DNA of 64,000 nucleotides from Sinorhizobium fredii (GTDB taxonomy: Bacteria > Pseudomonadota > Alphaproteobacteria > Rhizobiales > Rhizobiaceae), in the NCBI RefSeq assembly GCF_002944405.1, contig NZ_CP024309.1, positions 310,001-374,000 on the forward strand, in the 5' to 3' direction. Position 1 is the stretch's first letter; every line of letters starts with the position of its first letter. A program made the translations under genes and the position numbers. A model generated the notes under the pieces. The model ran no database searches. It was not told the DNA's origin and was given only the letters and a program-made list of their open reading frames with translations. Below, piece by piece: positions 47,504 to 60,056 of this stretch.

Positions 47504-48730
47504 TTAGCGGTCTTTCACAACACGGCCGCCTTTGATGATCGTGCGAATGCGCTTGGAGTCGGCAAGGATCGACAGGTCCTTCAGAGGATCGCCGTCGATA
47601 ACGATCACGTCTGCGAAAGCCCCCGGTCCGATGATCCCGACCCTCCCCTCCAGCTGGAGGACCCGGGCCGCATCCACGGTGGCGGAGCGGATCACTTCGT
47701 GTGCCGGTAGGACTCGGCCGCGTAACTCGAATTCTTGCGCTTGATACTCGTGCATCCCGCCGAGTAGATCCGAGCCGTAGCCCATCGTTACTCTGGCTTC
47801 TCGCAAGGTCTCCAATGCCATCAGACCCGCGGTTAGGACGAAATCGCTCTTTTCGAGCGAAGCCGCCGGCATCCCATGTTCGGCGCCCTCGCGTGCCAAA
47901 GCGGCATATGTGATGTTCGTAGGAACCACTACGGCGCCGGACTTCCGTACCCGCTTGGCGGTCGCGGGGGTGATATGATTTCCATGCTCAATCGACCGCA
48001 CCCCTGCCTCAAGCGCCTTGGAAATCGCTTCATCCGTGTAGAGGTGGGCGGCAACATAAGTGTGCCGGTGCGCCGCTTCCTCGACCACCGCCTGCAGTTC
48101 TGGAAGGCTGAACGCGACCGCATCTATGGGGTCGGTTGGCGAAGAAACACCTCCGCTGCCCATGACCTTGACGAAGCGCGCTCCCGCCTTCAGCTCCTCC
48201 CTGGCCGCCCGTCGCACTTCCGGTTCACCGTCGCAAATGCGGCCAAGCGCACCGAGCTGGTCGACGTAATAATCTGAAGGGCGCCGATTGTGCCTATCGC
48301 GAAAATCGGTGTGGCCGCCTGTCTGAGACAATGCCTTGCCGCAAATCACAAGACGCGGTCCCTCGATTAGCCCGTGCTCGACGGCGTCCACCAGGCCTTG
48401 ATCGGCGCCGCCCATGTCGCGGACCGTCGTGAAGCCACGGCTCAGCATTCCGCGCATGGTATTTGCGGCATGGAGCGCGACGAGCGTGTTGGGCAGCTCT
48501 GCGTTCGCGGCGAGGTTTCCTTTCACGGCAACCACATGCACGTGACAATCAATCAGCCCCGGCATGACGAAGCGCCCCGCCGCGTCTAAAATGCGAGCGT
48601 CGGACGGGGCCTTCAAGCGCTCTCCGACTTCGGCGACGAATCCATCCGCGAGCAGAACATCGACCCGATCCGCAGCACGGTCGGCGGTGCCATCCACGAT
48701 GGCAGCATTGCGAATAACGATTGTTTTCAT
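47504..48730 (-). CDS. Metal-dependent amidohydrolase (imidazolonepropionase/prolidase-like)
   Basis: A 408-residue amidohydrolase-superfamily protein. The first metal motif is VMPGLIDCHVHV. The bridging Lys is likely in AGARFVKVMGSGG. The metal His residues are in YVAAHLYTD and SIEHGNHI, and the final Asp in TMGYGSDLLGG. Relatives cleave Xaa-Pro/Xaa-Arg dipeptides or cyclic imides; the substrate here is unknown. ATG 48730 is chosen where homology starts, although the ribosome-binding site is weak and a start 45 nt upstream is possible. It stands alone. Confidence 0.82.
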   Translation of the reverse strand: MKTIVIRNAAIVDGTADRAADRVDVLLADGFVAEVGERLKAPSDARILDAAGRFVMPGLIDCHVHVVAVKGNLAANAELPNTLVALHAANTMRGMLSRGFTTVRDMGGADQGLVDAVEHGLIEGPRLVICGKALSQTGGHTDFRDRHNRRPSDYYVDQLGALGRICDGEPEVRRAAREELKAGARFVKVMGSGGVSSPTDPIDAVAFSLPELQAVVEEAAHRHTYVAAHLYTDEAISKALEAGVRSIEHGNHITPATAKRVRKSGAVVVPTNITYAALAREGAEHGMPAASLEKSDFVLTAGLMALETLREARVTMGYGSDLLGGMHEYQAQEFELRGRVLPAHEVIRSATVDAARVLQLEGRVGIIGPGAFADVIVIDGDPLKDLSILADSKRIRTIIKGGRVVKDR

Positions 48731-49713
48731 CCGTGTGCCCCGTGGTTTTCGCGAAAAATCCACCACATACGCCATCACTTCCAGAAATGACGTGCGGCGC
48801 TCCGATCTTGTCTCGATAGGTTGGCCAAAGCACTGATCGTCAGCCTTCACGGAGACTCAGCTAAAATCGATTGCGTCGCGGAGGAGAGTAGCCGCGGGCG
48901 AAGAAGGCGGCGCGCTCACCGTTGTCTATGCCGAAACCATGACCGCCGACGTCGAGTTCGTTGAGGTAGGCCGATAGCCGGTCGTCCCGTTTCGTGGTGG
49001 CGAGCAGGATCGGCGGGTAGAATCGCCCTGGTTTGAATAGGCCGAGATTTCTTCTCCGGGTTTTCAGTATCGCCGCATTCGTCGCTCCAGCTCGCGCTAC
49101 GAGTAGCTTCGTAACGGCGCATATCGATAGCGGAAAAAAGCTGCAACGCCCAGAAGTGCCAATGTTCTCGGCGATTGCTTCCCGACCCAGACGAGGCTCC
49201 GAGGGCCGGAATTCCCAATCGGGGATTGCGCATTCTTTCCCTCGCTTCCCTGATAATCAAAAGTTATGCCAACTGCACATGACCTTCTTCCCGGATGGGT
49301 TCACGAGCTAAAGTGGGAGCAATCAACAGCTGGCCGAACACTCCCGTGTCGCGGACGCGACATCCCGACAGCCGCCGGCTGCTGCTCAAGGTCTCAATGC
49401 GCTCCGGCGCTAAGCCAGAGGTGGGACGCTCAGGTGTGGCATCATGATCGCGGAGCCCGAGCGCATGCTGCCTGCCCATACGCACGACGCTCGTGCGGAT
49501 TAAACCGATCAGACGTAGACGGATCACGCCCCGGGACGCCGCAGCGTTCGAGCTTCCCCGGCCGATCCGGACAGCTAGCCCTTTTTTGATCGAGGCGGCC
49601 GCTCCCCGAACTGCACTGGGAGCGGGGAAAGCGTGTGGTGATTGCCGCCGGCAGCCTTGGCGCGCTTCGCCGCTAAGGGGTGACATGCCGCCTACGCGTG
49701 TGAAGGCCGCGGA
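48731..49713. other. Region without a recognised gene
   Basis: About 980 bp between the amidohydrolase and nodD. One frame near 49266-49330 has LLPGWVHELKW, faintly like the adenylation domain of ATP-dependent DNA ligases, but it is too short to call. The rest shows nothing. Confidence 0.4.
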
Positions 49714-50691
49714 TCAGAGCTGAGCCGGACAATATTCGTGCTGGTCCGGACTGTTGAGGAGCTCGGACGCAACAAGCGGAGAGGCCAGTCGGGACCCCTC
49801 CTCTACCAGCATCTCGCGCAGCCAACGACTGGCAGGATCACTATCGTGAAGCGCAGGCCATTGAACGGCCTCGGTGAACGGAAGGTGTTGTGGCAGCGGA
49901 AGCTCGACGACTTGGAGGGGAAGGATTTGCGCGAAATGTTGCGCCAGGCGCAACGGCATGGTTCCTATACGATCGGTGTCCGACAGCATGGGCGGAATCA
50001 TGCTGTAGCCGTGCACGACGACGTCGATCCGTCTCTTTTGATCGTACTCCAGCAAGAACCGTTCCTCCAGGCCTAGCCTCAGGGTGTCCCCGAACCCAAC
50101 GACAACGTGCCCCATCGACATGTATCTTTCGAATGTGAGCGGCTCTGACAGCTGCTTGTTCGAACGACAGCCGACACACACGTGTACATCGTCGAACAAT
50201 TTCGTTCGAGGATGAGCGTTAGACATGAATATCTCCGGCAGAATCAGAAGATCGACGTCGCCCCGCTGGAGAAGGTCCCCATAGTCGTCGGTGGGAGGCC
50301 GAAAATCAAAGCTGACGCCGGGAGCTTCACGCGTCGCACGCTCCACAACCCTTTCGAAAAACACGAGCGTCACGTAGTCGGAAAGGATGATCCTGAAGCG
50401 ACGATCCGATCGGGCCGGATTAAACGGCTCCCAGGATATGATGGAGAGCTGAATGTGCTGCAGAGCCTCCCGAGCCGCGGCCGCCAGCCCTTGCGCACGA
50501 GGTGTGGGGATAAATTCGCGCCCCGCCATTGTAAACAACTCATCACGGAAATAGCTGCGCAATCGCGCGACGGCTGCGCTCATCGCCGGCTGACTGAGAT
50601 TGATGCTGCGTGCCGCCGCCGTGACGTTACGCTCGGTCATCAGGGCGTCGAGCGCGACGAGGAGATTCAGATCAAGGCCTTTAAAACGCAT
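49714..50691 (-). CDS. nodD: Nodulation regulator NodD (LysR family)
   Basis: A 325-residue LysR activator that binds nod boxes and responds to plant flavonoids. The start [20 protein letters not shown] and the [23 protein letters not shown] are diagnostic of NodD, as are [27 protein letters not shown] and [20 protein letters not shown]. Length and frame look intact. Downstream residues diverge from well-known NodD1 sequences (for example [13 protein letters not shown]), so it may be a NodD2/NodD3-like copy. A degenerate nod box lies just upstream, divergent, at 50700-50746. Confidence 0.93.
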   Translation of the reverse strand: MRFKGLDLNLLVALDALMTERNVTAAARSINLSQPAMSAAVARLRSYFRDELFTMAGREFIPTPRAQGLAAAAREALQHIQLSIISWEPFNPARSDRRFRIILSDYVTLVFFERVVERATREAPGVSFDFRPPTDDYGDLLQRGDVDLLILPEIFMSNAHPRTKLFDDVHVCVGCRSNKQLSEPLTFERYMSMGHVVVGFGDTLRLGLEERFLLEYDQKRRIDVVVHGYSMIPPMLSDTDRIGTMPLRLAQHFAQILPLQVVELPLPQHLPFTEAVQWPALHDSDPASRWLREMLVEEGSRLASPLVASELLNSPDQHEYCPAQL

Positions 50692-50699
50692 GTCTCTTT

Positions 50700-50746
50700 A
50701 TCCATAACGTGGATGTATATCGCATCCCTTATTAGTAATATAAATT
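50700..50746 (+). promoter_or_regulatory. Degenerate nod box divergent from nodD
   Basis: The first 16 bases ATCCATAACGTGGATG match the nod box left half (ATCCATNNTGTGGATG) with one difference. The right half (after 50716) keeps only scattered matches. It points rightward, away from nodD, where nodA would normally stand. No nod gene follows for over 2 kb. Confidence 0.6.
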
Positions 50747-51208
50747 GACGTTTTCACAGCACAGAGACCCGGTACGGAAACTTTAATTCGCGAATTGGAC
50801 ATTAAACGCGAATTTGAACATTGCGGTGATTTGTGGACGCGTGTTCGGGAAAGTCGAGCGATCCAGCCTCGCCCCGCGGCAATTTTCAGCGGGTAAACGG
50901 TCGGCCCTGCCATATGTTCTGACTTCGGTCGACACGTTTTGGCGGTCGTCGACAGCGAGTACGGGTGTCAAACAACGCGGAGCGAGTTCCTCCTGCGTCG
51001 CTTGCGAAGTTCATCTTTGATGCGGACTGCGAATTGCCGACTAAATTAGATGAAGCGGTTGGACGTGACGGATGTGGTGAGGAGAACGTCGGCGACACCG
51101 ACGGCGATCATCCGACGGCGCAGAGGTTTATCTGCGGCATCCCCGTCTTTCGATTTTCGCGCGGACCGTCATGCTATTATCGCGTGAGCGCCTTCGCCAT
51201 GCGCCTTG
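50747..51208. other. Region without a recognised gene downstream of the nod box
   Basis: About 460 bp between the nod box and the 3' end of the AraC-type gene. Frames such as 50965-51240 (+) lack similarity and ribosome-binding sites. Confidence 0.45.
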
Positions 51209-52225
51209 TCAGGGGGACCTACGAGAATGCGACCCGCTAACGCGCCTCCTCGTTGCGGACGGATTTTCTCCATAGTGTGCCCTATAAAGTGCCGAGAACC
51301 TCCCGAATTGAAAGAATCCCCATTTCAGGCAGATTTCCTTCAAGAGCATATGGTTCTCTGGATCGAGGAGGTCCTCCCGCGCTGCCCGCAATCGAAGCAT
51401 CTGTAGATAGGCTGCAGGCGTTGTGTCCTTGAAAGCTCGAAATCCCGCTTCGAGTGCTCTGGTGGAAACACCCGCTGCATCTGCCACCATTGGCATCGTA
51501 ATCGGCTTGTTGATATTGGCGTACATGAACTCGATCCCGCGGCGCACATGTCCGGGAGCAATCATGCAAGGCTTCTTATTCAATAGATGCGACAACCGAT
51601 GAGGCACCATCCTTATTACCATGTCGGCGAGTGCCTGCGTAATATGGGCCATCGCTACAGGGGACTGAATGAGGGGGCCATTATCGCGGATGCCTTGGAT
51701 TATCGCTTCCGTGACGTTGCCGATTGTCCTGCCGACCGGCGTTGACAGATCCACTTCGGGCAACAGGTCGAGCGAGCCATTGAACGGCACATCGAAAGTT
51801 TCGCCAATGGTCCGCTGAATCAACGACCAATTAAGCACCAACTCGTCTATCAGATTGGATTGCCCGTGCATTGAGATGCCGTCAGGCTCAAAGTTCCTGT
51901 AAAGAAGCAGTTTCCCGGGTTCGGCCCCGGCCATGCGAGAACCGTACGTGACCCCCATGCCACCTCTGCGCGGCACCACGATCGATAGGTGCTCTGTTGC
52001 ACCGGCACACCACTGAGCACGGAACTGAAACCCTGTCTGATGGTGACCAGTAATCAATACTGCGCTCTCAGAGGCCGAAAGATCGATCCCCCAATGGAAG
52101 TCTTGAGCACGGCCGACGAGCTCGGCGTCGAATGTGCCGAAAACCCCTCCCAGGGTTTCGATCATGCTGTCGAACGTGGAACCACGATATCGAAAAACGG
52201 CATCACCGGCGCTATTTTCCATCAT
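51209..52225 (-). CDS. AraC-family transcriptional regulator
   Basis: A 338-residue regulator. The C-terminal 110 residues form the double-HTH AraC domain: PITMPMVADAAGVSTRALEA and FRAFKDTTPAAYLQMLRLRA, then CLKWGFFQFGRFSALYRAHY. The N-terminal 200 residues form an AraC-binding-like domain (FDAELVGRAQDFHWGIDLSA). ATG 52225 or 52222 both follow CTGGAG. It stands alone between nodD and nodA, and its effector is unknown. Similar AraC genes occur on rhizobial symbiotic plasmids. Confidence 0.85.
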   Translation of the reverse strand: MMENSAGDAVFRYRGSTFDSMIETLGGVFGTFDAELVGRAQDFHWGIDLSASESAVLITGHHQTGFQFRAQWCAGATEHLSIVVPRRGGMGVTYGSRMAGAEPGKLLLYRNFEPDGISMHGQSNLIDELVLNWSLIQRTIGETFDVPFNGSLDLLPEVDLSTPVGRTIGNVTEAIIQGIRDNGPLIQSPVAMAHITQALADMVIRMVPHRLSHLLNKKPCMIAPGHVRRGIEFMYANINKPITMPMVADAAGVSTRALEAGFRAFKDTTPAAYLQMLRLRAAREDLLDPENHMLLKEICLKWGFFQFGRFSALYRAHYGENPSATRRRVSGSHSRRSP

Positions 52226-52519
52226 GCATTCTCCAGGTTCAGTATTGCTGCTTTTATCGTTCCTGCTGGCTTCAATTTCCAAGGACCTGACGAGAGATGT
52301 GCATGCATTCCAATTGCGGCGCGATAGTGCCGGATGTCCGCGCTGCGCCTTGTTACCGCCGAAGACTTGCTTGACAGGAGGTCCTTGAAGCCGAGAAAAT
52401 CGTCCCCTAATTGCGTTGAAGCGCGGCTCGGACTGACCATGATTTCCGCCGAATTCGCACTGAGCGATTTATAGCAACTGCTCGTCTTGGGAATAGGCCA
52501 GTGGCTGGGCGGCGGCCGC
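52226..52519. other. Region without a recognised gene
   Basis: Nearly 300 bp upstream of the AraC-type gene, with no protein similarity seen; it should include that gene's promoter. Confidence 0.4.
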
Positions 52520-52612
52520 ACTCAAGGCCGGCTGGCTGAGACTGCGTGCCGCGGCCCGTGACGTTAGGCTCGGTCATCAGGGCGTCTGCGCGACGAGGAG
52601 ATTTAAGTCAAG
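52520..52612 (-). pseudogene. nodD N-terminal fragment
   Basis: The plus strand here (GTGACGTTAGGCTCGGTCAT and CAGGGCGTC, then GCGACGAGGAGATT) is nearly identical to the part of nodD that encodes residues about 8-38 (50570-50670). One or two small deletions break the frame. It is a relic of a second nodD in the same orientation as the intact one, close to nodA. Confidence 0.75.
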
Positions 52613-52765
52613 AAAGGTCACTGCCAGAACTCCAACGGACGCACGCCAGATCCGCCGACCGGGGCATGCGCCATCGGTCCCGCCGGGCACCGGCTTTGGA
52701 CTGCGGGCGAGATCGCGTGAGCTCGCCAATGAGCGTCGGCACTTGGGACAAGCAGTCAAGGCGGC

Positions 52766-53356
52766 TCATAGTTCAGGTCCGTTCCGGTCGATCATCTTGG
52801 CGGCGGGCCAGTCGGAGAGCGGCCGACTAACAGGCAGGACGATGACCAGTGGGTCCTCGACGCGCGTCGGCGGCAGGTCGACACGCGCGTGTGGCAGCGT
52901 GGATCGTACGCTGATCCCAGACATAACAGTCACCAGGCCGTGTCGGCCGAACCGCTCAATGTGTTTCCGCAGCTGGTTGCGGACGGTACCGAAAGCGAAT
53001 GGAACTTGAAACTCGTGCAGTGTCGGAAGCATGACATGTATCGAATGGGCGATTCCGAGTCCTTCGAGATCCGGACGCACTCCATACAGGCCGAGTTCAG
53101 CCACGAGCAGGTCGACTCCGTCAACCTTGATGAAACGGCGCAGCAAGCCCATGTGAGCCGCTACACCGCTGGAATCGTAGGCGATGGCACGAAGCTCAGG
53201 TCTTGCCCCAGCCCAGCTTTGACTGCCTTCGAACGGCTTCGCATTAAAGGCCCCTGTCGGTCCATAGGTCCTTCGAAAGAAGTCCGTGAGTTCGACATGG
53301 TCGGAGAGTTGCAACTCGTTTTCCCAACACAATTTCCACTGCACGTTAGAACGCAT
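52766..53356 (-). CDS. nodA: Nodulation N-acyltransferase NodA
   Basis: A 196-residue acyltransferase that attaches the fatty acyl chain to the chitooligosaccharide backbone of Nod factors. The family blocks are present: [75 protein letters not shown] and the C-terminal MIDRNGPEL. Length is exactly standard. Unusually it is not followed by nodB or nodC, and no nod box is visible in the 250 bp upstream. In M. loti nodB is also separate from nodA. Whether this copy is expressed is unclear. Confidence 0.95.
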   Translation of the reverse strand: MRSNVQWKLCWENELQLSDHVELTDFFRRTYGPTGAFNAKPFEGSQSWAGARPELRAIAYDSSGVAAHMGLLRRFIKVDGVDLLVAELGLYGVRPDLEGLGIAHSIHVMLPTLHEFQVPFAFGTVRNQLRKHIERFGRHGLVTVMSGISVRSTLPHARVDLPPTRVEDPLVIVLPVSRPLSDWPAAKMIDRNGPEL

Positions 53357-54588
53357 GCAAAGACCTTTTTTTGCTGTTGAATGAAGTTCGGAAGCGTCGA
53401 CCTTACGTCCAAGTTTCCTGCTCGCATCGTCAAGGCGCAGTCGGATCACAGCGCGGGCTCCACCGGTTTAACAGGACCTCATGATCGCCGAGGATCTGGC
53501 GGATCAGAACGTGCATTAACCCGCAGGAATAGCTGGCGACCGATCTCACGGAGCCGCAACAGGCGATGTTCAGGAAGCTGGAGACGCTGGGCGCGGAAGC
53601 GGCCGGCGCATTGCCAGCTATAGCATCCGCCAGAGCCGTCGCGGACGAGTTCATTGGACAGGAGGTCAAACGGCGCATCCCAATTCAGCGGAACACATTC
53701 TTCAAGTCCATGCTGTTCGTCCGGACCCCGGCCGTTCTCCAGCCACCCCTTGCGCACCATAGTGTGCGCGACGCGCGCGCTTTGATGCAAAGCAGCGGAA
53801 AAGTTTTGGACGACATAGATCGGATCCGGGGCGCCGGCATGCGACAGCTGTCTATCGTCCCTTCGTACCGAAAACGCGCCCCAATGCGAGGTGCAGGGGC
53901 GGCTGGGCTTGTTCGTTTCCGGAAGGCTGCGAAGTCCAGCATGAAAGGATCCTGTTCCGACGCTTAGGCCCGCCTGGGCCTGGTGTCGCGACGACGGCAA
54001 GGGCATTAAGCTCGCCAAGCCCTTTTAGCGCATCCTAAATTGGGCGTATTTCGATGAACTGACAATCTATATAGAATATCTGCCAGGCCGCTGTTCAGGC
54101 ATGGCCAGGCACGTGACGAGCGAATGGAGGGTGTCCGGCGCCAAGCAGCCTATCAAGCGGATATCGGCAGGCACGCGATCCGAGGCCGGTGTTGCCCCCA
54201 TGAGCGCTGGTCGGCCTGAACAATTCTGGTGGAGGTGAAAACCACCAGCAGGCCTATCCGCGGCTGAAGGGGTGGTGCGGTCCTGCGTTCTCGCAGCGGA
54301 CATGGCCGCGTCCCCACATGAGACCTTGAAAGCCATCGCCTCCTTGAACCCGCGATTGATTTCCCAGGCGGATGCCTCCAAGCGAATGATCACGGATCTA
54401 ACTGCGGGCAGCTACGCCGAACATATGCGTCGGTCTCCTCAACCGTGACGCATTCGAGATCAACTCGCTTGGATTACCATGCCTCTTTGCTCACACCACC
54501 GACGACGTCGCTGCCAGGGGCCGCACCACGAGCTCCGCCGAGCCGAGATCAAGATCTGTAAAGGCAGGGCGTCATTTAAGCTCCATCT
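53357..54588. other. Region without a recognised gene between nodA and the nodN nod box
   Basis: About 1.2 kb. Frames on both strands (for example 53479-54018 minus and 53566-53967 plus) show no motif I can assign. It is probably decayed insertion-sequence or nod DNA. Confidence 0.45.
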
Positions 54589-54635
54589 ATTGAGGATGTG
54601 GATCGATGCCATCTACACAATCAATTTATCAAACC
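54589..54635 (+). promoter_or_regulatory. nod box upstream of nodN
   Basis: TGTGGATC at 54597-54604 and, six bases later, ATCTACACAATCAATTTATC align with the consensus TGTGGATG-N6-ATCNAAACAATCGATTTT at nearly all positions, followed by AAACC where the consensus has ACCAATC. The first half-site (ATTGAG for ATCCAT) is weak. It faces nodN, about 310 bp downstream. Confidence 0.75.
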
Positions 54636-54945
54636 TGTCAAATGCTATTAGATGAAGTAAAGAACAAAGGCAGGAGGTTTTGCATAGGTACGATGGCGTC
54701 CGTCTCCATAATGGCTATTTGGTCAGGATCACTATCTCAGCCATTCATAAAAATAGGCTGAGGGAGATCCAGGCGACTCCTGTCGTGATCAACCGCAGCG
54801 CGACGCACAAGCGGCGCGGTCCCCACCACCGTGATCGTTGGGCTACAGGCAACTCGCCGATAGCTTCCTACAATGGTACCGCCGCTCTTCCGGAGCCTCG
54901 CCTAACAACTACAGTTCGGCTCGAGGCACTTATCAGGATAACTAC
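54636..54945 (+). other. Leader between nod box and nodN
   Basis: A good ribosome-binding site (AGGCAGGAGG, 54669-54678) precedes ATG 54690, but only a 22-codon frame follows (MASVSIMAIWSGSLSQPFIK). No family is recognised. A nod gene may once have stood here and been lost. Confidence 0.35.
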
Positions 54946-55487
54946 ATGCCGCAAGAAATCTCAATCTCCGATGTCAAGGATCTGATCGGCAAGGAGATAG
55001 GCGTCTCCGACTGGATCACCGTACACAAGAGACCATTGACAACTTCGCGGGGGCAACCGGAGACTTCCAGTTCATTCACACCGATCCGGTTCGCGCAGCA
55101 ATGGAGACACCGTTCGGCGGCACGATCGCGCATGGTTTCCTGTCTCTCTCGCTGCTCTCGGCGATGAATTACAATTGCCTGCCGAAGATCCGCGAGCTCA
55201 CGATGGGGATAAATTACGGCTTCGATAAAGTTCGCTTCATGGCACCGGTCAAGTGTGGCGCACGCGTGCGCGGCCGCTTCACCCTGGCCGACGCTCGCTT
55301 CTGTGCCGCCAGCATGCTGATGATTGCCTATGACGCTACAGTTGAGATCCAGGGGGAAAGAAAGCCGGCTCTGAATGCAATGTGGCAGACAATGATCCAA
55401 TTCGATGCAAAGCTCATGTCTGAGCAGGCCCGGCGGGCGACTTTTGGCGGCACGCGCAGGCGCACTATTCCGGCCGCCGCACAATAG
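54946..55487 (+). pseudogene. nodN: Nodulation protein NodN (MaoC-like hydratase), frameshifted
   Basis: The start MPQEISISDVKDLIGKEIGV then SDWITV is the NodN/MaoC N-terminus. At about 55020-55030 the reading frame changes, and the second frame gives TQETIDNFAGATGDFQFIHT, DPVRAAMETPFGGTIAHGFL and INYGFDKVRFMAPVKCGARV. The hot-dog active-site motif (D..H region, FIHTDP) is kept. One missing base near ACCGTACACAAGAG explains the break. NodN affects Nod-factor production in other rhizobia. It is either a pseudogene or a sequencing error. Confidence 0.85.
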
Positions 55488-55844
55488 AGGTCGGCTTTCC
55501 CTCAACGGGCAGCGTTTCCCTGGAGGGGAGCGATCGACATCGCCTCGACTTGCGAGGGTAGCTGAGCCTCCTCTTCGGCCTCTTCGGCCCGAGCTTGCAA
55601 TTCTTACATGCTCGGCCTTGCACAAGAAGATCGCAAGGTGGCAGCTCCGATCTCGCTCTTGAGAGCCAGCTTCGCGCATTCGGCAATGCCGCGGTCAAAG
55701 GTTCTAGGTCTCAAAGTGGTCACCATCATGCGACGCCTGCCTTGCAATTGTCATACTTAAGGAATTATGCTGCACTGCACCATAATCGGTTTGTCCTGCC
55801 CTGTGGTTGCCGTCTCCCTGTGGTGCATGATCGAAGGAGTTACC
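55488..55844. other. Intergenic region, no recognised gene
   Basis: About 355 bp between nodN and the small HTH gene. Nothing recognised apart from the strong GAAGGAG ribosome-binding site at its end. Confidence 0.45.
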
Positions 55845-56087
55845 ATGCCAAATTCAGCGAACAATACAGGTGCGCCTGTGGCGAAGCGAGGCCACGTTGA
55901 TGTCGGTGATACTGTTCGGCGATGTCGAGAAGCGGTTGGATACAGCATTGAGGATCTTGCATTGACCTGCGGACTGACTGGCGCAGAAATCACCAGGATT
56001 GAACTGGGTGATGATGTCGACCCGGACAAGCTCAGGCGCATCGCGGCGGCACTTCGAGTGCCAACCTCCACCTTCCTGCTGGACTAA
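55845..56087 (+). CDS. Small XRE-type HTH regulator
   Basis: An 80-residue protein. VGDTVRRCREAVGYSIEDLA, LTCGLTGAEITRIELGDDVD and LRRIAAALRVPTSTFLLD form a Cro/XRE helix-turn-helix. ATG 55845 has GAAGGAG 5 nt upstream. The target is unknown. Such single-domain regulators are common around rhizobial nod regions and also in mobile elements. Confidence 0.8.
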   Translation: MPNSANNTGAPVAKRGHVDVGDTVRRCREAVGYSIEDLALTCGLTGAEITRIELGDDVDPDKLRRIAAALRVPTSTFLLD

Positions 56088-56392
56088 CGGAACGGGCGTC
56101 ACGCTGGCAGCGATACCAGACGCCTCTTGTTTGCACCGCTACGGCTTTGATGGAACTCACCATGATCGGCGACCACCAAATGACCTTATAGCCATTGTCC
56201 ACGGACGTACTGGCTTTTGGCGGCAGCAAGGTCGGGTTCAGCCCGGCCTTTTTGTGTACGCTACCTGACTGAACCGGCCCACTCTGTTGTGCCGCTGCCA
56301 ATAGGGCGTACACTGCTCTCATCAGCGGCTGGTTACACGGGCGCCGCTGGCTGGAAGATCTGCGCTTTCGCCCCAACCGAGCGAGATGCGCA
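56088..56392. other. Intergenic region, no recognised gene
   Basis: About 305 bp between two small genes; nothing assigned. Confidence 0.4.
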
Positions 56393-56599
56393 ATGTATTC
56401 TGGCAACGATTCCTATAGCCCTGCTCTCTCACCTGACGACCTCGACTTGCTCCAGAGCATCCTTGATGAGGAAATCAGGGTCCGACGCATTCCGATCACA
56501 AGCGACCGAGCCGATGAGCTTGCCGGAAAGCTCATCAGGCTGTTTCAGTCGGGAGTGAGACAGCCTGATGTCCTTCGTTTAATGATCAGGACCGGGTGA
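56393..56599 (+). CDS. Small conserved hypothetical protein
   Basis: A 68-residue frame: ALSPDDLDLLQSILDEEIRV and ADELAGKLIRLFQSGVRQPD. This acidic helical pattern occurs in small rhizobial proteins of unknown function that I recall from symbiotic regions. No domain with a known role is seen and no strong ribosome-binding site precedes it. Confidence 0.55.
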   Translation: MYSGNDSYSPALSPDDLDLLQSILDEEIRVRRIPITSDRADELAGKLIRLFQSGVRQPDVLRLMIRTG

Positions 56600-56869
56600 A
56601 AGCTCGTCGCCAAGCACGGCCGCCTTGACGGCGGTTGGGGCGACTTCGCCATCAATCGAACAAAGGTCGCTCGTCCAATCGTGGCGGGTGATGACACGCG
56701 CGTGTGGATAAACCATCGCCATCTCGCCCATTTCACCCGAAAGTTTCAGCCTGACTCTTTGTCGGTTTTGACGAGGAGCGAGGCAAGACAGGGATGACCC
56801 ACGCCGGCATTGAGGCTTGAGTAGGTTTGTCGACCGGCGCTCCTTAATGTCGTTCTTGGCGGGCCTAAC

Positions 56870-57007
56870 CGAAAGGCCACCTGTACGCCAGGAAATGAGG
56901 TCTGGAAGAGTGAAGCCATCAGATGCACCCACCGCGAGCGCAGCGATCACCAGCCCGGGCGCTCGAAACGGCAGGGATCGTTGTGCGCGCCTATGGCGAT
57001 AGTGCAT
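56870..57007 (-). pseudogene. Degenerate copy of a sunset-domain membrane protein, N-terminal part
   Basis: From ATG 57007 the frame reads HYRHRRAQRSLPFRAPGLVI and AALAVGASDGF, then LISWRTGG. It parallels the intact protein at 63468-63782 (RPQRRSVLSYPGLLIAALAV, GAAGGM, LLASLTGG). The C-terminal domain is not preserved; the open frame continues to 56579 without similarity. The untranslated flanks also resemble each other, so a larger segment was duplicated. Confidence 0.6.
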
Positions 57008-57461
57008 GCCCTCTCCCCACCTGTCGTTCTGAGGAAATCGTACTGCAGCGCGTCCGTCGGCAATAGCTGTACAAACGGGTTGGGCATCCTTTTCGTCAGC
57101 GGCAACAACCCCGCTGCCGGCCGAGTGTGGAGGGCCGCCCGGATCGTCTCATTCTGATCTCCCGCTCAATGCCGAAGCCGCTTCTATAGAGGTCTCGGGT
57201 TACGAAGGTCGACTTTAGAACTGTGCGATTTCGCCGCGCCTAACTCGGTCCAGATCGGTTCGGCATCAGGCGTGCCGATCACCATGTCGAACACTTCCAA
57301 AAATGGTGTAAGAAGACTCACGCGAGCCGTCGGCTGCAGCGCGACAACCAAGATGAGACGAAGCGTCAATCAAGATGAGACTCGGCAGCAGCGGTGGAAC
57401 GCAGAGAGGGCGTAGCCCGAACGGAGTTCTACCGCTGCTGCCGCGCCGATTCATCTGGTGA
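57008..57461. other. Region between sunset-domain remnant and IS21 element
   Basis: About 450 bp. The first 60 bp resemble the 5' flank of the gene at 63468-63782. The right part should contain the left IS21 end, but I could not find the partner of the right terminal repeat. Confidence 0.4.
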
Positions 57462-59935
<2,474 letters not shown>

Positions 59936-60056
59936 TCTCAGCCAGATTGTCGCTTTACAGTCGGCGCTACCAATGCATCTGCAGTATTTCAAAGAGATAG
60001 GAGAACGGCATTCTTCGGCCACTCACGGACCAACTTTCATGACAGGAAGCCTCGCG

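Noticed and set aside
49266..49330. Short stretch resembling an ATP-dependent DNA ligase (GWVHELKW)
   Set aside because: Only about ten residues match and no catalytic Lys motif or further domain follows.
53479..54018. 179-codon minus-strand open frame upstream of nodA
   Set aside because: No recognised motif and overlapping frames of similar length on both strands, so coding status is not supported.
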